Shown: positions 26,022 to 34,346 of the stretch, one piece after another
How the letters are laid out: each line of letters starts with the position of its first letter
Numbering within the stretch: the first letter of the stretch is position 1
Source of the DNA: Telluribacter humicola
GTDB lineage: Bacteria > Bacteroidota > Bacteroidia > Cytophagales > Spirosomataceae
DNA length: 64,000 nucleotides
Direction of reading: 5' to 3'
Assembly: GCF_017355935.1 (NCBI RefSeq)
Contig: NZ_JAFIQT010000001.1
Location: forward strand, 1,550,001 to 1,614,000
Translations under genes and position numbers: made by a program
Notes under the pieces: model-generated
Databases searched by the model: none
Told to the model about the DNA's origin: nothing
Seen by the model: only the letters and a program-made list of their open reading frames with translations

Positions 26022-26810
26022 TTATTCGGTCTCTATTTCCCCTTTCAGGTACAGCCTTACCTGACCGCTGATACACACCCGGTCACCGTTGAGCTCACAG
26101 CGCAGATAACCGCCTCTCTTAGATACCTGGCGCGCTTCCAGGTGCGTTTTTTCCAGACGCTTAGCCCAGTAAGGTACCAGGGTAGTATGGGCCGAGCCCG
26201 TAACGGGATCTTCATCTATACCTGACTGGGGAGCAAAGAAACGGGATACGAAATCCACCTCGTCGCCGGGCGCCGTTACAATAATACCACGGGCCGGTAT
26301 GGTTGATAGTATAATGATATCGGGGCGCAGTTCGCGAACCTCGGTTTCGTTATCAAGTACTACCAGGTAGTCTGACTTTCCTTTATATACTTCCAGCGGG
26401 GCCGTCGAGCTGATGCTTTCGCTCAGGGCCGGAGGAGATACCGCCACCTGAAACTGATCAACCGGGAAGTCCAGTGTCAGCCAGCCATCATTACGCAGTA
26501 CCCGTAGCGGGCCACTCTGCGATTCAAAAATAATGTCTTTACCTTCATACCCCTGTACTTCAAAAATGACATGCGCCGTTGCCAGCGTAGCATGGCCGCA
26601 TAGTTCCACTTCGGTAGTAGGTGTAAACCAGCGAATGTGAAAGCCATTTTCGGTTGGAACAAAAAAAGCTGTCTCTGCCAAATTATTCTCCGCGGCTATC
26701 TGCTGCATGAGTTCATCCGGTAGCCATTGCTCCAGGGGAACTACTGCGGCAGGATTGCCGGCATAGAGTTGATCCGTAAAAGCGTCTAACTGATATAATG
26801 AAAGTTTCAT
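26022..26810 (-). CDS. PhzF-family isomerase
   Basis: A 262-residue protein with the diaminopimelate-epimerase-like two-domain fold of PhzF. N-terminus YQLDAFTDQLYAGNPAAVV, catalytic Glu in ENNLAETAFF, and the ELCGHATLATAHV and GIDEDPVTGSAHTTL loops are diagnostic. PhzF of Pseudomonas isomerises a phenazine precursor, but most homologues, including this one, have no known substrate and no phenazine genes around. Ninth base after the HAD stop; same operon. Confidence 0.88.
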   Translation of the reverse strand: MKLSLYQLDAFTDQLYAGNPAAVVPLEQWLPDELMQQIAAENNLAETAFFVPTENGFHIRWFTPTTEVELCGHATLATAHVIFEVQGYEGKDIIFESQSGPLRVLRNDGWLTLDFPVDQFQVAVSPPALSESISSTAPLEVYKGKSDYLVVLDNETEVRELRPDIIILSTIPARGIIVTAPGDEVDFVSRFFAPQSGIDEDPVTGSAHTTLVPYWAKRLEKTHLEARQVSKRGGYLRCELNGDRVCISGQVRLYLKGEIETE

Positions 26811-26819
26811 ATACTGTAT

Positions 26820-27491
26820 TTAGAGAGGCAGTTTTTGCACCAAGTTATTAAAAATATCCTCGTTAAAATGAGTGAGGGAAGGAATTTTTATATCGGCTAT
26901 ATCAAATTTGGGCTCATCGTATTCGTAAGGGGCTGGTACAGCTACTGTCAGCATGTCGGCGGCATGAGCTGAGCGCAGGCCATTTCCAGAATCTTCAAAA
27001 GCAATACTGTGGGTTCCTTTTACTTTAAGTTTTTCTATCGTACTTAAATAAACGTCAGGGTGGGGCTTACTGCGCGTCTCCAGTACGGCCGAATGCCACA
27101 GGGTAAAGTACTGAATCAGATCCAGCCGGCGTAGTACCGTTTCGATAATCTCCATGGGGGAAGCCGATGCCACCGCCAACGGAATAGTACGCTCATAGAA
27201 GAACCGTACCGTGTCGTGGGCTCCGGGCATTACCTGAGCCTCTGCGCCAATGCGTTCGTGCCCCAGCTCGATGATTTCCTGACCTACCTGCTCCTGGGTT
27301 TTGCCTTCCCAGGGAAAGCGTTCGTAAAAAAGTTTAACAAAATCGGCCGTTCCCAGACCGGTTCCTTCCTGACACATCTCTACGGTCAGGGATACACCTA
27401 CGGTGTCAAATATCTCGATGGCTACTTCCTGCCAGATGGGCTCCGAGTCCACCAGCAGACCATCCATATCAAATATGGCTGCTTCTATCAT
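26820..27491 (-). CDS. HAD-family sugar phosphatase (HxpB/YniC-like)
   Basis: A 223-residue HAD hydrolase of the beta-phosphoglucomutase/YniC branch. Motif I FDMDGLLVDSE (nucleophile D8, acid D10), motif II in VASAS, motif III lysine in RSKPHPDVY and motif IV FEDSGNGLRSA. The helical cap is type C1. Relatives dephosphorylate 2-deoxyglucose-6-phosphate and hexitol phosphates; in a trehalase operon a role in sugar-phosphate turnover is plausible. Starts directly next to the stop of the lipoprotein gene. Confidence 0.85.
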   Translation of the reverse strand: MIEAAIFDMDGLLVDSEPIWQEVAIEIFDTVGVSLTVEMCQEGTGLGTADFVKLFYERFPWEGKTQEQVGQEIIELGHERIGAEAQVMPGAHDTVRFFYERTIPLAVASASPMEIIETVLRRLDLIQYFTLWHSAVLETRSKPHPDVYLSTIEKLKVKGTHSIAFEDSGNGLRSAHAADMLTVAVPAPYEYDEPKFDIADIKIPSLTHFNEDIFNNLVQKLPL

Positions 27492-28205
27492 TTAACGAAA
27501 ACGGATTTCCAGTGAATAAATGTGGGGGTTGAGCTGCTGCATGACCGGATTACTGGACATAAACCGGCCGTCCCCCATAACTTTCTCGGCCAGCGTATCC
27601 TGCTCGGCCTCTTTATACTCATACACAAAAATGGCTCCCAGGTACGTCTTGCCTCCCTTTGAGTAAGTGAGTTTTCCTCCTTTCCAGTCGGATACAGTAC
27701 CGCCGTAGTCCCAGCCGAAGCCGTATAGTTCGAAAGGCTTACCGTTGAGCTGTTCTGTTTCTTTAAGGCTAGCCCCAATCCGTACGCCGCCCTCTACCAG
27801 CCACTGTGAGTCCTGCGGGCGGACAGCCGGAATAATCCGTACCAGCTCCGGATAGGCCCAGTTCGTCGTATCCTTCCACAGGATCTGAGCTTCGTCGGAT
27901 GTACCCTTGAATAGGGTAGTCCCGATCCGGTACTCTCCTTCACCGATGTAGATGGTATCACGCCGTACGTTCTCTGCGCCCAGATGTTCAATAAGGCCGA
28001 CCTCAGTGGACTCAGGACGTACATTCCCTACCTTTTCGCCGGGGATGGCATAGAAATCGTTCGGCGAGTTCAGGATCTGGCTGGTATCAGTAGCCACGGT
28101 GGTAGTATCTTCCTGCGTATCGGACTCGCTGATACTATGGCACGATGCCAGACCGAGCAGCGCCACCAGCAGGGCCGCGCTGTACCAGGTGTACCGATAG
28201 ATCAT
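27492..28205 (-). CDS. lipoprotein of unknown function in the trehalase operon
   Basis: The start is ATG 28205, whose ATGA overlaps the YciI stop by 4 bp (translational coupling); the longer frame to 28247 is rejected. 237 residues: signal peptide with lipobox GLASC, an acidic Ser/Thr linker, then a globular region (IGEGEYRIGTTLFKG, ELYGFGWDYGGTVSDW, AIFVYEYKEAE, ending in SLEIRF). The later part resembles domains of uncharacterised Bacteroidota lipoproteins; no name can be given. Confidence 0.75.
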   Translation of the reverse strand: MIYRYTWYSAALLVALLGLASCHSISESDTQEDTTTVATDTSQILNSPNDFYAIPGEKVGNVRPESTEVGLIEHLGAENVRRDTIYIGEGEYRIGTTLFKGTSDEAQILWKDTTNWAYPELVRIIPAVRPQDSQWLVEGGVRIGASLKETEQLNGKPFELYGFGWDYGGTVSDWKGGKLTYSKGGKTYLGAIFVYEYKEAEQDTLAEKVMGDGRFMSSNPVMQQLNPHIYSLEIRFR

Positions 28206-28489
28206 ACCCTGGCTTCGCGGAAGGGTTTGACGTCTATTTTCTCCCACACCCGGCCCTGTACGTACGGGTCATTGTCGAGCCACTGGCGGAGGCTGGTCTC
28301 ATTCTCAAAATCTACGACCATCATGGAGCCGATCATCTGATCGTCGGGGCTGAGTAGGGCGCCACCTATTACAAAGTGTCCATCGGCTTTGAGCTGACGC
28401 ACCGTGTCGAGGTGCTGAGGACGAGCGTCGAGGCGGCGCTGAAGCGCCTGCTCGTCGGTATAATCGTACGCGTGAATAACGTATAGCAT
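28202..28489 (-). CDS. YciI family protein
   Basis: A 95-residue ferredoxin-like-fold protein of the YciI/DGPF superfamily, with the pattern YDYTDEQALQRRLDARPQHL then FVIGGALL and the closing DNDPYVQGRVWEKIDVKPF. The His in RPQHL and Asp in NDPYV are the residues usually kept. Function uncertain. 7 bp after treF and coupled to the following lipoprotein. Confidence 0.85.
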   Translation of the reverse strand: MLYVIHAYDYTDEQALQRRLDARPQHLDTVRQLKADGHFVIGGALLSPDDQMIGSMMVVDFENETSLRQWLDNDPYVQGRVWEKIDVKPFREARV

Positions 28490-28496
28490 GCAAGAA

Positions 28497-30104
28497 CTAA
28501 AGTATGAGTGAAGGAACAGGCCGTACTTTCTGACTAAGCTTTAACTGCAAATATACGCCATTCGTCCATCCAAAGCCCTCCTGCAGCTTGTATTCTCCGG
28601 GATGGGCTTCCAGATTGGTATCCGCTACGTTATATTTTTCGAGCATCTTGCGGGTGTATTTGAAGGTTTTCCTGTTCAGGGCCAGCCAGTGGTCACGAAT
28701 ACGCTCGGCGGTTCTGTACAGGTTGTAGTTTTTGAGTCCTTTATAGGCTGTATACTGCAGGGGCGCCCAGCCATTGGGCGAATCCCACTGCTGACCACTC
28801 TTGGAAAGGGTAGTCAACAAGCCTCCGGAGCGCAGAAAGTTGAACCGGAGGTAGGTGTCGACATAGTGAGCCTGCCGGTTGGTAGCCAGCCTGAAGAACA
28901 GCGGATACGTAGCTGCCAGCGTAAAAGAATCGGTAAAGTTTCTGGCCCGGAAATCGTAGTCCATAAAGAAGTTACGGGCCGGGTCCCAGAAGTACTTTTG
29001 AATAGCCTTCGCTCTGAGCTGGGCTTTATGTTTATACCGGATGTGCATCTCGTGCTGTCCTTTATATTCGTAGGCTTCCGCCAACTGGGACTCGAGGTTG
29101 TACATCAGGCAGTTCAGATCAACCGGAACAATATCAGTTGTATGAATAGAGGCAAAGTTGTTTTTGTCACGCAGCCAGCGACTACTGAAGTCCCAGCCCG
29201 ACTCGGCGGCGGCCCGTATATGACGGTACAGGTCCGACTCATTGGCGTGGAACTGATGGTGAGCCAGTTCGGCCAGCTCTATGTCCTCAATATAAGCCTC
29301 GGGACGGGGAGTGGCCTTGTCGTCCCAGTAGCGGTTCAGACACAGGCCATCCGACAGGAATACTACCCGGCGGTGGCCGGTATAGGGAGTCCCCTTACGG
29401 TCGCTGCCACTCATCCAGTAGTCGTATTCGCGCTGTAGCCGGGGAAGGTAATGGATCAGTATTTCTTTTCCCTCGATATCACTGAGGAGCTTTACCATCA
29501 GAGCGAAGTAGGGGGGCTGTGAGCGGCTCAGGTAGTAGTTGCGATTGCCGTTGGGTACATGGCCGAACCGGTCGATCAGGTAGGCGAAGTTATCAACCAT
29601 GTCGCAAAGCAGGTCTACCCGACCCGCGTCTTTCAGGCCCAGCATAGTAAAGTAGGAGTCCCAGTAGTAGATCTCCCGGAAGCGGCCACCAGGTACTACA
29701 TATTGCCTGGGGAGTACCAGTAACGATCCACCCCGCTCCTGATCTTTGGGCTGGCGGGTCAGTATCTCCCACAACTCCTCGATATGGTCATCGATGGTCT
29801 GCTGAGGATCGGGTCGGTATTCTTTTTTAATCTCCTTAGGTACCTGAAAGTTGTCCCGCACAAACCGCTCCAGATCAAAGTCCGGGCGGTGCATCAGGTG
29901 GAAGTACCTTTCTATAATCAGGACGGGGTCACACAGGGGAATGCAATCGGCAAAAGTCTTCGAGTCAGGAAAGATGCGCTTCATCTGCACATCCTTGAAG
30001 AGCTTCCCATACAACTCATCGGGTGAAGTCTGAGTCTGTCCCAGTGATGTAGGTGTAGTAACTCGTCCGAACGGGTCCGAAGACTTAGTCTGTATTCTGC
30101 TCAC
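28497..30104 (-). CDS. treF: cytoplasmic trehalase (GH37)
   Basis: A 535-residue GH37 enzyme hydrolysing trehalose to two glucose. Both family signatures are present: PGGRFREIYYWDSY (138-151) and QWDSPNGWAP (439-448). No signal peptide is seen at the N-terminus (MSRIQTKSSDPFGRV), so it should act in the cytoplasm, unlike the secreted paralogue just upstream. The two share the block LYGxLFKDVQMxRIFPDSKTF. Second gene of the operon. The symbol is by analogy to the E. coli cytoplasmic enzyme. Confidence 0.92.
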   Translation of the reverse strand: MSRIQTKSSDPFGRVTTPTSLGQTQTSPDELYGKLFKDVQMKRIFPDSKTFADCIPLCDPVLIIERYFHLMHRPDFDLERFVRDNFQVPKEIKKEYRPDPQQTIDDHIEELWEILTRQPKDQERGGSLLVLPRQYVVPGGRFREIYYWDSYFTMLGLKDAGRVDLLCDMVDNFAYLIDRFGHVPNGNRNYYLSRSQPPYFALMVKLLSDIEGKEILIHYLPRLQREYDYWMSGSDRKGTPYTGHRRVVFLSDGLCLNRYWDDKATPRPEAYIEDIELAELAHHQFHANESDLYRHIRAAAESGWDFSSRWLRDKNNFASIHTTDIVPVDLNCLMYNLESQLAEAYEYKGQHEMHIRYKHKAQLRAKAIQKYFWDPARNFFMDYDFRARNFTDSFTLAATYPLFFRLATNRQAHYVDTYLRFNFLRSGGLLTTLSKSGQQWDSPNGWAPLQYTAYKGLKNYNLYRTAERIRDHWLALNRKTFKYTRKMLEKYNVADTNLEAHPGEYKLQEGFGWTNGVYLQLKLSQKVRPVPSLIL

Positions 30105-30157
30105 TTTATGGTTTTTATTTTTACAAACTCACAAAGTAAGCAGAAGGTTATTAAGGA

Positions 30158-31759
30158 CTATTTCTTGCTGCTCTTCATTCGCAGGTATACGCCATTGGTC
30201 CAGCCAAAACCATCCTGATTGGGATATTCGCCTCCACCAGCTTCCAGATTGGTATCCGATACGTTGTATTTTTCCATCATCTTGCCTGTATTCTTGAATA
30301 CTTTTTCGACGAGGGCTAGCCAGTTTTCGCGGAGGGGATAGGCAGTTCCGTTGTTGTTGTAGTTGCGTAACCCCCGGTAAGTGATCCACTGCAAAGGTGC
30401 CCAGCCGTTAGGAGCATCCCACTGCTGGCCGGTGCGGTTGAGGGTGGTCAGTACCCCGCCCGATTTCAGGAATTCCAGCCGGATGTGCTTACCTACTTCC
30501 CGGGCCTGACGGCTGTCGGCTATCTTGAAGAACAGCGGATAAGTGCCGGCTAGCGAATAAACGGTCGTATACTGCTGGGCTACGAAGTCATAATCCATGT
30601 AGTAGCTGCGGGTAGCGGACCAGAAGTACTTCTGAATGGCATTCTTTCGAGCCTCGGTCTTTTGCCGGTACTGGGCGCTTAGCTCGGCTTGTGCATCCAA
30701 CTGGTAGGCCTCCGCGAGTGTTTCTTCCAGGTGGTACATCAGGCAGTTGAGGTCTACGGGCAGGATCTCGGTGGTCTGAATGGTAGCGAATGTCTTTCCG
30801 TCACGGAACCAGCGGCTGCTGAAATCCCAGCCTGACTCGGCGGCCGCGCGTATATTGCGGTACACCGCCTCTGGAGTGGCGCCGGTTTTGGTCTGCGCCT
30901 GGTGGGCCAGCTCTACGTCTTCGCGGTAGGCTTCGGCGCGGGGTACCGTGCGGTCGTCCCAGTAGCGGTTCAATACTACGCCATCGGGAAGCTTCACGAC
31001 CCGGCGGTGGGCGGTATAGGGCCGGGTGAGGCTATCGGCCCCCTGCATCCAGAAATCATACTCCTTTTGCATCTGGGGCAGGTAGCGTTTCAGTACGTCG
31101 GGGCCTTTCATCTCGCTGTACAGGCGCACCATCAGTGAAAAGAACGGCGGCTGCGAGCGGCTCAGGTAGTAGCTGCGGTTGCCGTTGGGAATATGTCCAT
31201 AGGTATCGATGAGGAAAGCGAAGTTGTCAATCATGCTCTCAATCAGGTCGTCCCGCCCCGACTCCCGCAGGCCCAGCATGGTAAAGTAGGAGTCCCAGTA
31301 GTAGATTTCCCGGAAGCGCCCACCGGGTACTATGTAGGCTTTGGGCAGGGGGAGTAGGGAGCCTCCGGCATTCTGGTCGTCGGGGGTACGGGTAAGCACC
31401 GGCCATAGCTGCTGTATATGCGCAGCGGTAGTGAGCTGCTCATTGCTTTCGTAATTGGTAGTAAGTGTTTTGGGCAGGCTGAAGTTCTCACTTACAAACT
31501 TAGCGAGGTTAAAGCCCGGCTCTCCTTTGGCCCGACCATACTTATCCAATATTTCGGCGGCATCGTAGAGGGGAATACAGTCAGGAAATGTTTTGGAGTC
31601 GGGAAAAATCCGGCTCATCTGTACATCTTTGAACAGGGGGCCATACAGCTCGTCAGGAGGGATGCGGTTCTGGCCGGGAGTAACAGTAGGGGCTAGTACT
31701 AGTCCGAACAAAGCAAGAATAGAGTAAACGTAATAATTGATAATCAGGTACTTTTTCAT
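30158..31759 (-). CDS. treA: periplasmic trehalase (GH37)
   Basis: A 533-residue GH37 trehalase with an N-terminal signal peptide (YYVYSILALFGLVLAPTVTPGQ). Signatures PGGRFREIYYWDSY and QWDAPNGWAP are intact, as are the catalytic-region blocks GHIPNGNRSYYLSRSQPP and ESGWDFSSRWF. It is a tandem paralogue of treF (53-bp gap) and the first gene of the operon. It would split trehalose arriving in the periplasm. Confidence 0.93.
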   Translation of the reverse strand: MKKYLIINYYVYSILALFGLVLAPTVTPGQNRIPPDELYGPLFKDVQMSRIFPDSKTFPDCIPLYDAAEILDKYGRAKGEPGFNLAKFVSENFSLPKTLTTNYESNEQLTTAAHIQQLWPVLTRTPDDQNAGGSLLPLPKAYIVPGGRFREIYYWDSYFTMLGLRESGRDDLIESMIDNFAFLIDTYGHIPNGNRSYYLSRSQPPFFSLMVRLYSEMKGPDVLKRYLPQMQKEYDFWMQGADSLTRPYTAHRRVVKLPDGVVLNRYWDDRTVPRAEAYREDVELAHQAQTKTGATPEAVYRNIRAAAESGWDFSSRWFRDGKTFATIQTTEILPVDLNCLMYHLEETLAEAYQLDAQAELSAQYRQKTEARKNAIQKYFWSATRSYYMDYDFVAQQYTTVYSLAGTYPLFFKIADSRQAREVGKHIRLEFLKSGGVLTTLNRTGQQWDAPNGWAPLQWITYRGLRNYNNNGTAYPLRENWLALVEKVFKNTGKMMEKYNVSDTNLEAGGGEYPNQDGFGWTNGVYLRMKSSKK

Positions 31760-31904
31760 GATGGGGTGTTGATGTATGATGGTAGTAAGCCGGTACTACC
31801 CTTAAACACTGCGAAGTTAGTAGAGTTTCAGGAATTGGTCATGACCGTTGGGGAAGTCCCGATGGGTAATCCCTCCGGATGTACGTTAAATACACCCGCT
31901 ACGA

Positions 31905-33227
31905 TTAACGACCAAACAAATTCAGGGCCGCCAGGCTCATGGCCGTAACGCCGGTTTTAATAGTTGGCTCGGGCTGTGGAGCAAAAAAGGGTGAATGCAG
32001 GGAGGGTAGTTGCTCGCCTTTGGCTTTGGCCTCCTGTACCCGCTTCTCCGGGATCGTACCCAGCCAGAACATACAGATCGGTACCTTCTTGCCCATGTCA
32101 AAGCGGCTGAAGTCTTCCCCCACCATATAGGGCTCCATCTCGACGACCTTTCCTTCACCGAAGGTAGTCCGGAATACACCCATGAGCCGGCGGGTCAGCG
32201 TAGGGTCATTGATGGTAGCGGGCGTTTGTGGCTCTCGGATAGAAATAACGGGTAGTTTGGAGTCGGGGAGACCGGCCGAGCGGGCCAGGTTGGCGCTGAT
32301 GCGGTGGATGCCGTCGATGATCTTCTGCCGTACGTCCTGGCTGTACGAGCGCAGCGTCAGCTGCATCTTCACTTCGTCGGGTGTAATGTTATGTACGGTA
32401 CCACCATGAATAGAACCTACCGTCACTACGGCCGGATCTATAGGATTGATAGTACGGCTCACTATAGTCTGGAAGGCCATCACCATCTGGGCGCTCAGTA
32501 CGACGGGGTCAATGGTGGTATGGGGGGCGGCTCCGTGGCCTCCCTGGCCAAACACGATCACATCCATCATATCTACACTAGCCATAAAGGGGCCTTCGCG
32601 GTAGCCGATGGTACCGGCGGGCAGGAACGAGTTGTCGTGAAGGGCGATGGCGTAGTCGGGTACCGGAGCAAAGTCAAACAGCCCCGCTTTCAGCATCAGG
32701 TCAGCTCCTAGTCCGTTCTCCTCGGCGGATTGCGCTACCATCACCAGAGTGCCTTTCCATTGGTCCTTCATCTGCATCAGCGTACGGGCGGTACCTACAA
32801 ATACGGTCATGTGTACATCGTGCCCACAGGCGTGCATGATGCGGGTTTCGTTGCCGGCGGCGTTGATGCCTTTGGCCTGACTGGCGTAGGGGAGGCCGGT
32901 CTTTTCTTCCAGCGGCAGGGCATCCATGTCCGTCCGGATTAGTACCGTAGGACCGGTGCCATTTTTATAGACACCTACTACGCCGTGGGCGCCCATTTTC
33001 TCCTTTACCTGAAAGCCCAGCGCCTTCAGTTCGGCCGCCATTTTGGCAGCGGTTTTTTCCTCCTGCAACGACAGCTCCGGGTGCTGGTGCAGGTCTTTGT
33101 ACAGCTTATCCAGGGTAGGGTACAGGCTCTGTGTTACATCCTGAACCGACTTTACTACCTGGGCGGTCTGGGCCTGAGCCAGACCTATATATCCTATAAA
33201 AAGAAATAGAAATAATCTGAATGTCAT
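31905..33227 (-). CDS. secreted M20-family amidohydrolase
   Basis: A 440-residue zinc amidohydrolase with signal peptide (LFLFLFIGYIGLAQAQ). The M20D/IAA-amino-acid hydrolase features are LIRTDMDALPLEEKTGLPYAS, the metal site HACGHDVHMTV, AQSAEENGLGADLML and FGQGGHGAAPHTTIDPV, with MVGEDFSRFD near the end. It cleaves N-acyl or amino-acid amide bonds; natural substrate unknown. Monocistronic, with a candidate promoter just upstream. Confidence 0.9.
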   Translation of the reverse strand: MTFRLFLFLFIGYIGLAQAQTAQVVKSVQDVTQSLYPTLDKLYKDLHQHPELSLQEEKTAAKMAAELKALGFQVKEKMGAHGVVGVYKNGTGPTVLIRTDMDALPLEEKTGLPYASQAKGINAAGNETRIMHACGHDVHMTVFVGTARTLMQMKDQWKGTLVMVAQSAEENGLGADLMLKAGLFDFAPVPDYAIALHDNSFLPAGTIGYREGPFMASVDMMDVIVFGQGGHGAAPHTTIDPVVLSAQMVMAFQTIVSRTINPIDPAVVTVGSIHGGTVHNITPDEVKMQLTLRSYSQDVRQKIIDGIHRISANLARSAGLPDSKLPVISIREPQTPATINDPTLTRRLMGVFRTTFGEGKVVEMEPYMVGEDFSRFDMGKKVPICMFWLGTIPEKRVQEAKAKGEQLPSLHSPFFAPQPEPTIKTGVTAMSLAALNLFGR

Positions 33228-33248
33228 GGGATGCTACTTTTTGAACTT

Positions 33249-33281
33249 CAAATATAGATGTTCTTTCTGACCTGTCGGTCA
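33249..33281 (-). promoter_or_regulatory. -7 element and inverted repeat upstream of the M20 amidohydrolase
   Basis: Minus-strand TATATTTG at 33249-33256 is an exact -7 match about 20 bp before the ATG. Just upstream lies TGACC-tgtc-GGTCA (33268-33281), where a repressor could sit between the -7 and -33 positions. Confidence 0.45.
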
Positions 33282-33327
33282 GGTAGCACCGGACTAATTG
33301 TGTCCGACCTTAGGGATTAGGTGAAAA

Positions 33328-33768
33328 TTACTTGAGAGGAATGGTCATGTAGTAGAGATCAAAGCCGGGTGCCCAGTAGTCTTTTTCGACTTTCTCCAGC
33401 CGGAAGCCCACCTTTTCGTAAAACCGGTACGCCAGTTGCGTAGTCCGTACGACGATTTGATCCATGTCGGGGTCTTTTTTTATCTCATTGATCCGGTACA
33501 GGGTCAGCTCTTTGCCTACGCCCTGGCCCTGGTAGTCGGGGTGGATCATGTCCCAGGATATCCGGGCCAGCCGCTCGTCGTAGAAGTAGTTGATGCCCCC
33601 GCAGCCAACCAGTTGTCCGTCCTGCTCTACCACAAAGTAGCTTTCCAGGTGCTGATCGAAGTAAACCCTAAAGTCCTGTTCCTCGGACTCGTCGAAGTAC
33701 CTGGGGGTATTGAGCTTCAGGAGGGTAATAAGTTCTTCTTTATCGGCGGGTGTATAAGGTCTGATCAT
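33328..33768 (-). CDS. GNAT N-acetyltransferase
   Basis: A 146-residue acetyltransferase from ATG 33768 (MIRPYTPADKEEL, the usual first strand); the frame extends to 33807. The acetyl-CoA motif A is HPDYQGQGVGKELTLYRI, followed by VVRTTQLAYRFYEKVGF. Acceptor unknown. Directly follows the VOC gene, probably cotranscribed. Confidence 0.82.
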   Translation of the reverse strand: MIRPYTPADKEELITLLKLNTPRYFDESEEQDFRVYFDQHLESYFVVEQDGQLVGCGGINYFYDERLARISWDMIHPDYQGQGVGKELTLYRINEIKKDPDMDQIVVRTTQLAYRFYEKVGFRLEKVEKDYWAPGFDLYYMTIPLK

Positions 33769-33809
33769 AGGGTAATATTCATCAATAGCTTTATCTGAAT
33801 GCAGCATAC

Positions 33810-34235
33810 CTATTGTTTGTTCAAATTAAAAGCCGGATTCCATACTACCTCCCACAAGTGCGCGTCCGGGTCCTGGAAGTACCCGGCATAGCCGCCCCAG
33901 AAGGTCGCCCCGGCAGGCTTGACGATGGTAGCCCCAGCTCTTTCGGCCTGCTGCATGACGGCATCTACTTCTTCCTTACTACCGACATTGTGCCCGAGTG
34001 TCATATCGGTGGCGGAAGGAGGCTGTTGGGGTAAGCCGGCATCAATGGCGATGCTTTTCCTGGGCCATAGAGCCAGCTTCAGGCCCCGCTGCAGGTCAAA
34101 AAAAGCCACAGCTCCGTTTTCAAATTCCTGCCCGATGATTCCTTCCGTGTACAAGCCAAGGCCGTCCCTATAAAACAGGACGGCCCGTTCCAGATCTGTT
34201 ACGCCTAAGGTTAGTACTGAAATGCTGGGTTTCAT
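33810..34235 (-). CDS. VOC superfamily (glyoxalase-like) protein
   Basis: A 141-residue vicinal-oxygen-chelate protein with two beta-alpha-beta-beta-beta units: VLTLGVTDLERAVLFYRDGLGL at the start and FQDPDAHLWEVVWNP at the end, where the Glu of LWEVV is a usual metal ligand. The first-half ligand is not obvious, so dioxygenase or glyoxalase activity is uncertain. Upstream neighbour of the GNAT gene. Confidence 0.82.
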   Translation of the reverse strand: MKPSISVLTLGVTDLERAVLFYRDGLGLYTEGIIGQEFENGAVAFFDLQRGLKLALWPRKSIAIDAGLPQQPPSATDMTLGHNVGSKEEVDAVMQQAERAGATIVKPAGATFWGGYAGYFQDPDAHLWEVVWNPAFNLNKQ

Positions 34236-34346
34236 TTATAGCTTCCTGGTGAATAGATTGGCTAATGTACTGAAACCTATCAGACTTCTCCGGTGGCCAG
34301 CAGGATTTTCAGCATAAGGTGGGGCGAATTTTCTTCCTATGCTTCT

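Noticed and set aside
28497-31759. Tandem trehalases as an assembly duplication
   Set aside because: The two genes differ throughout and only one has a signal peptide, so they are true paralogues.
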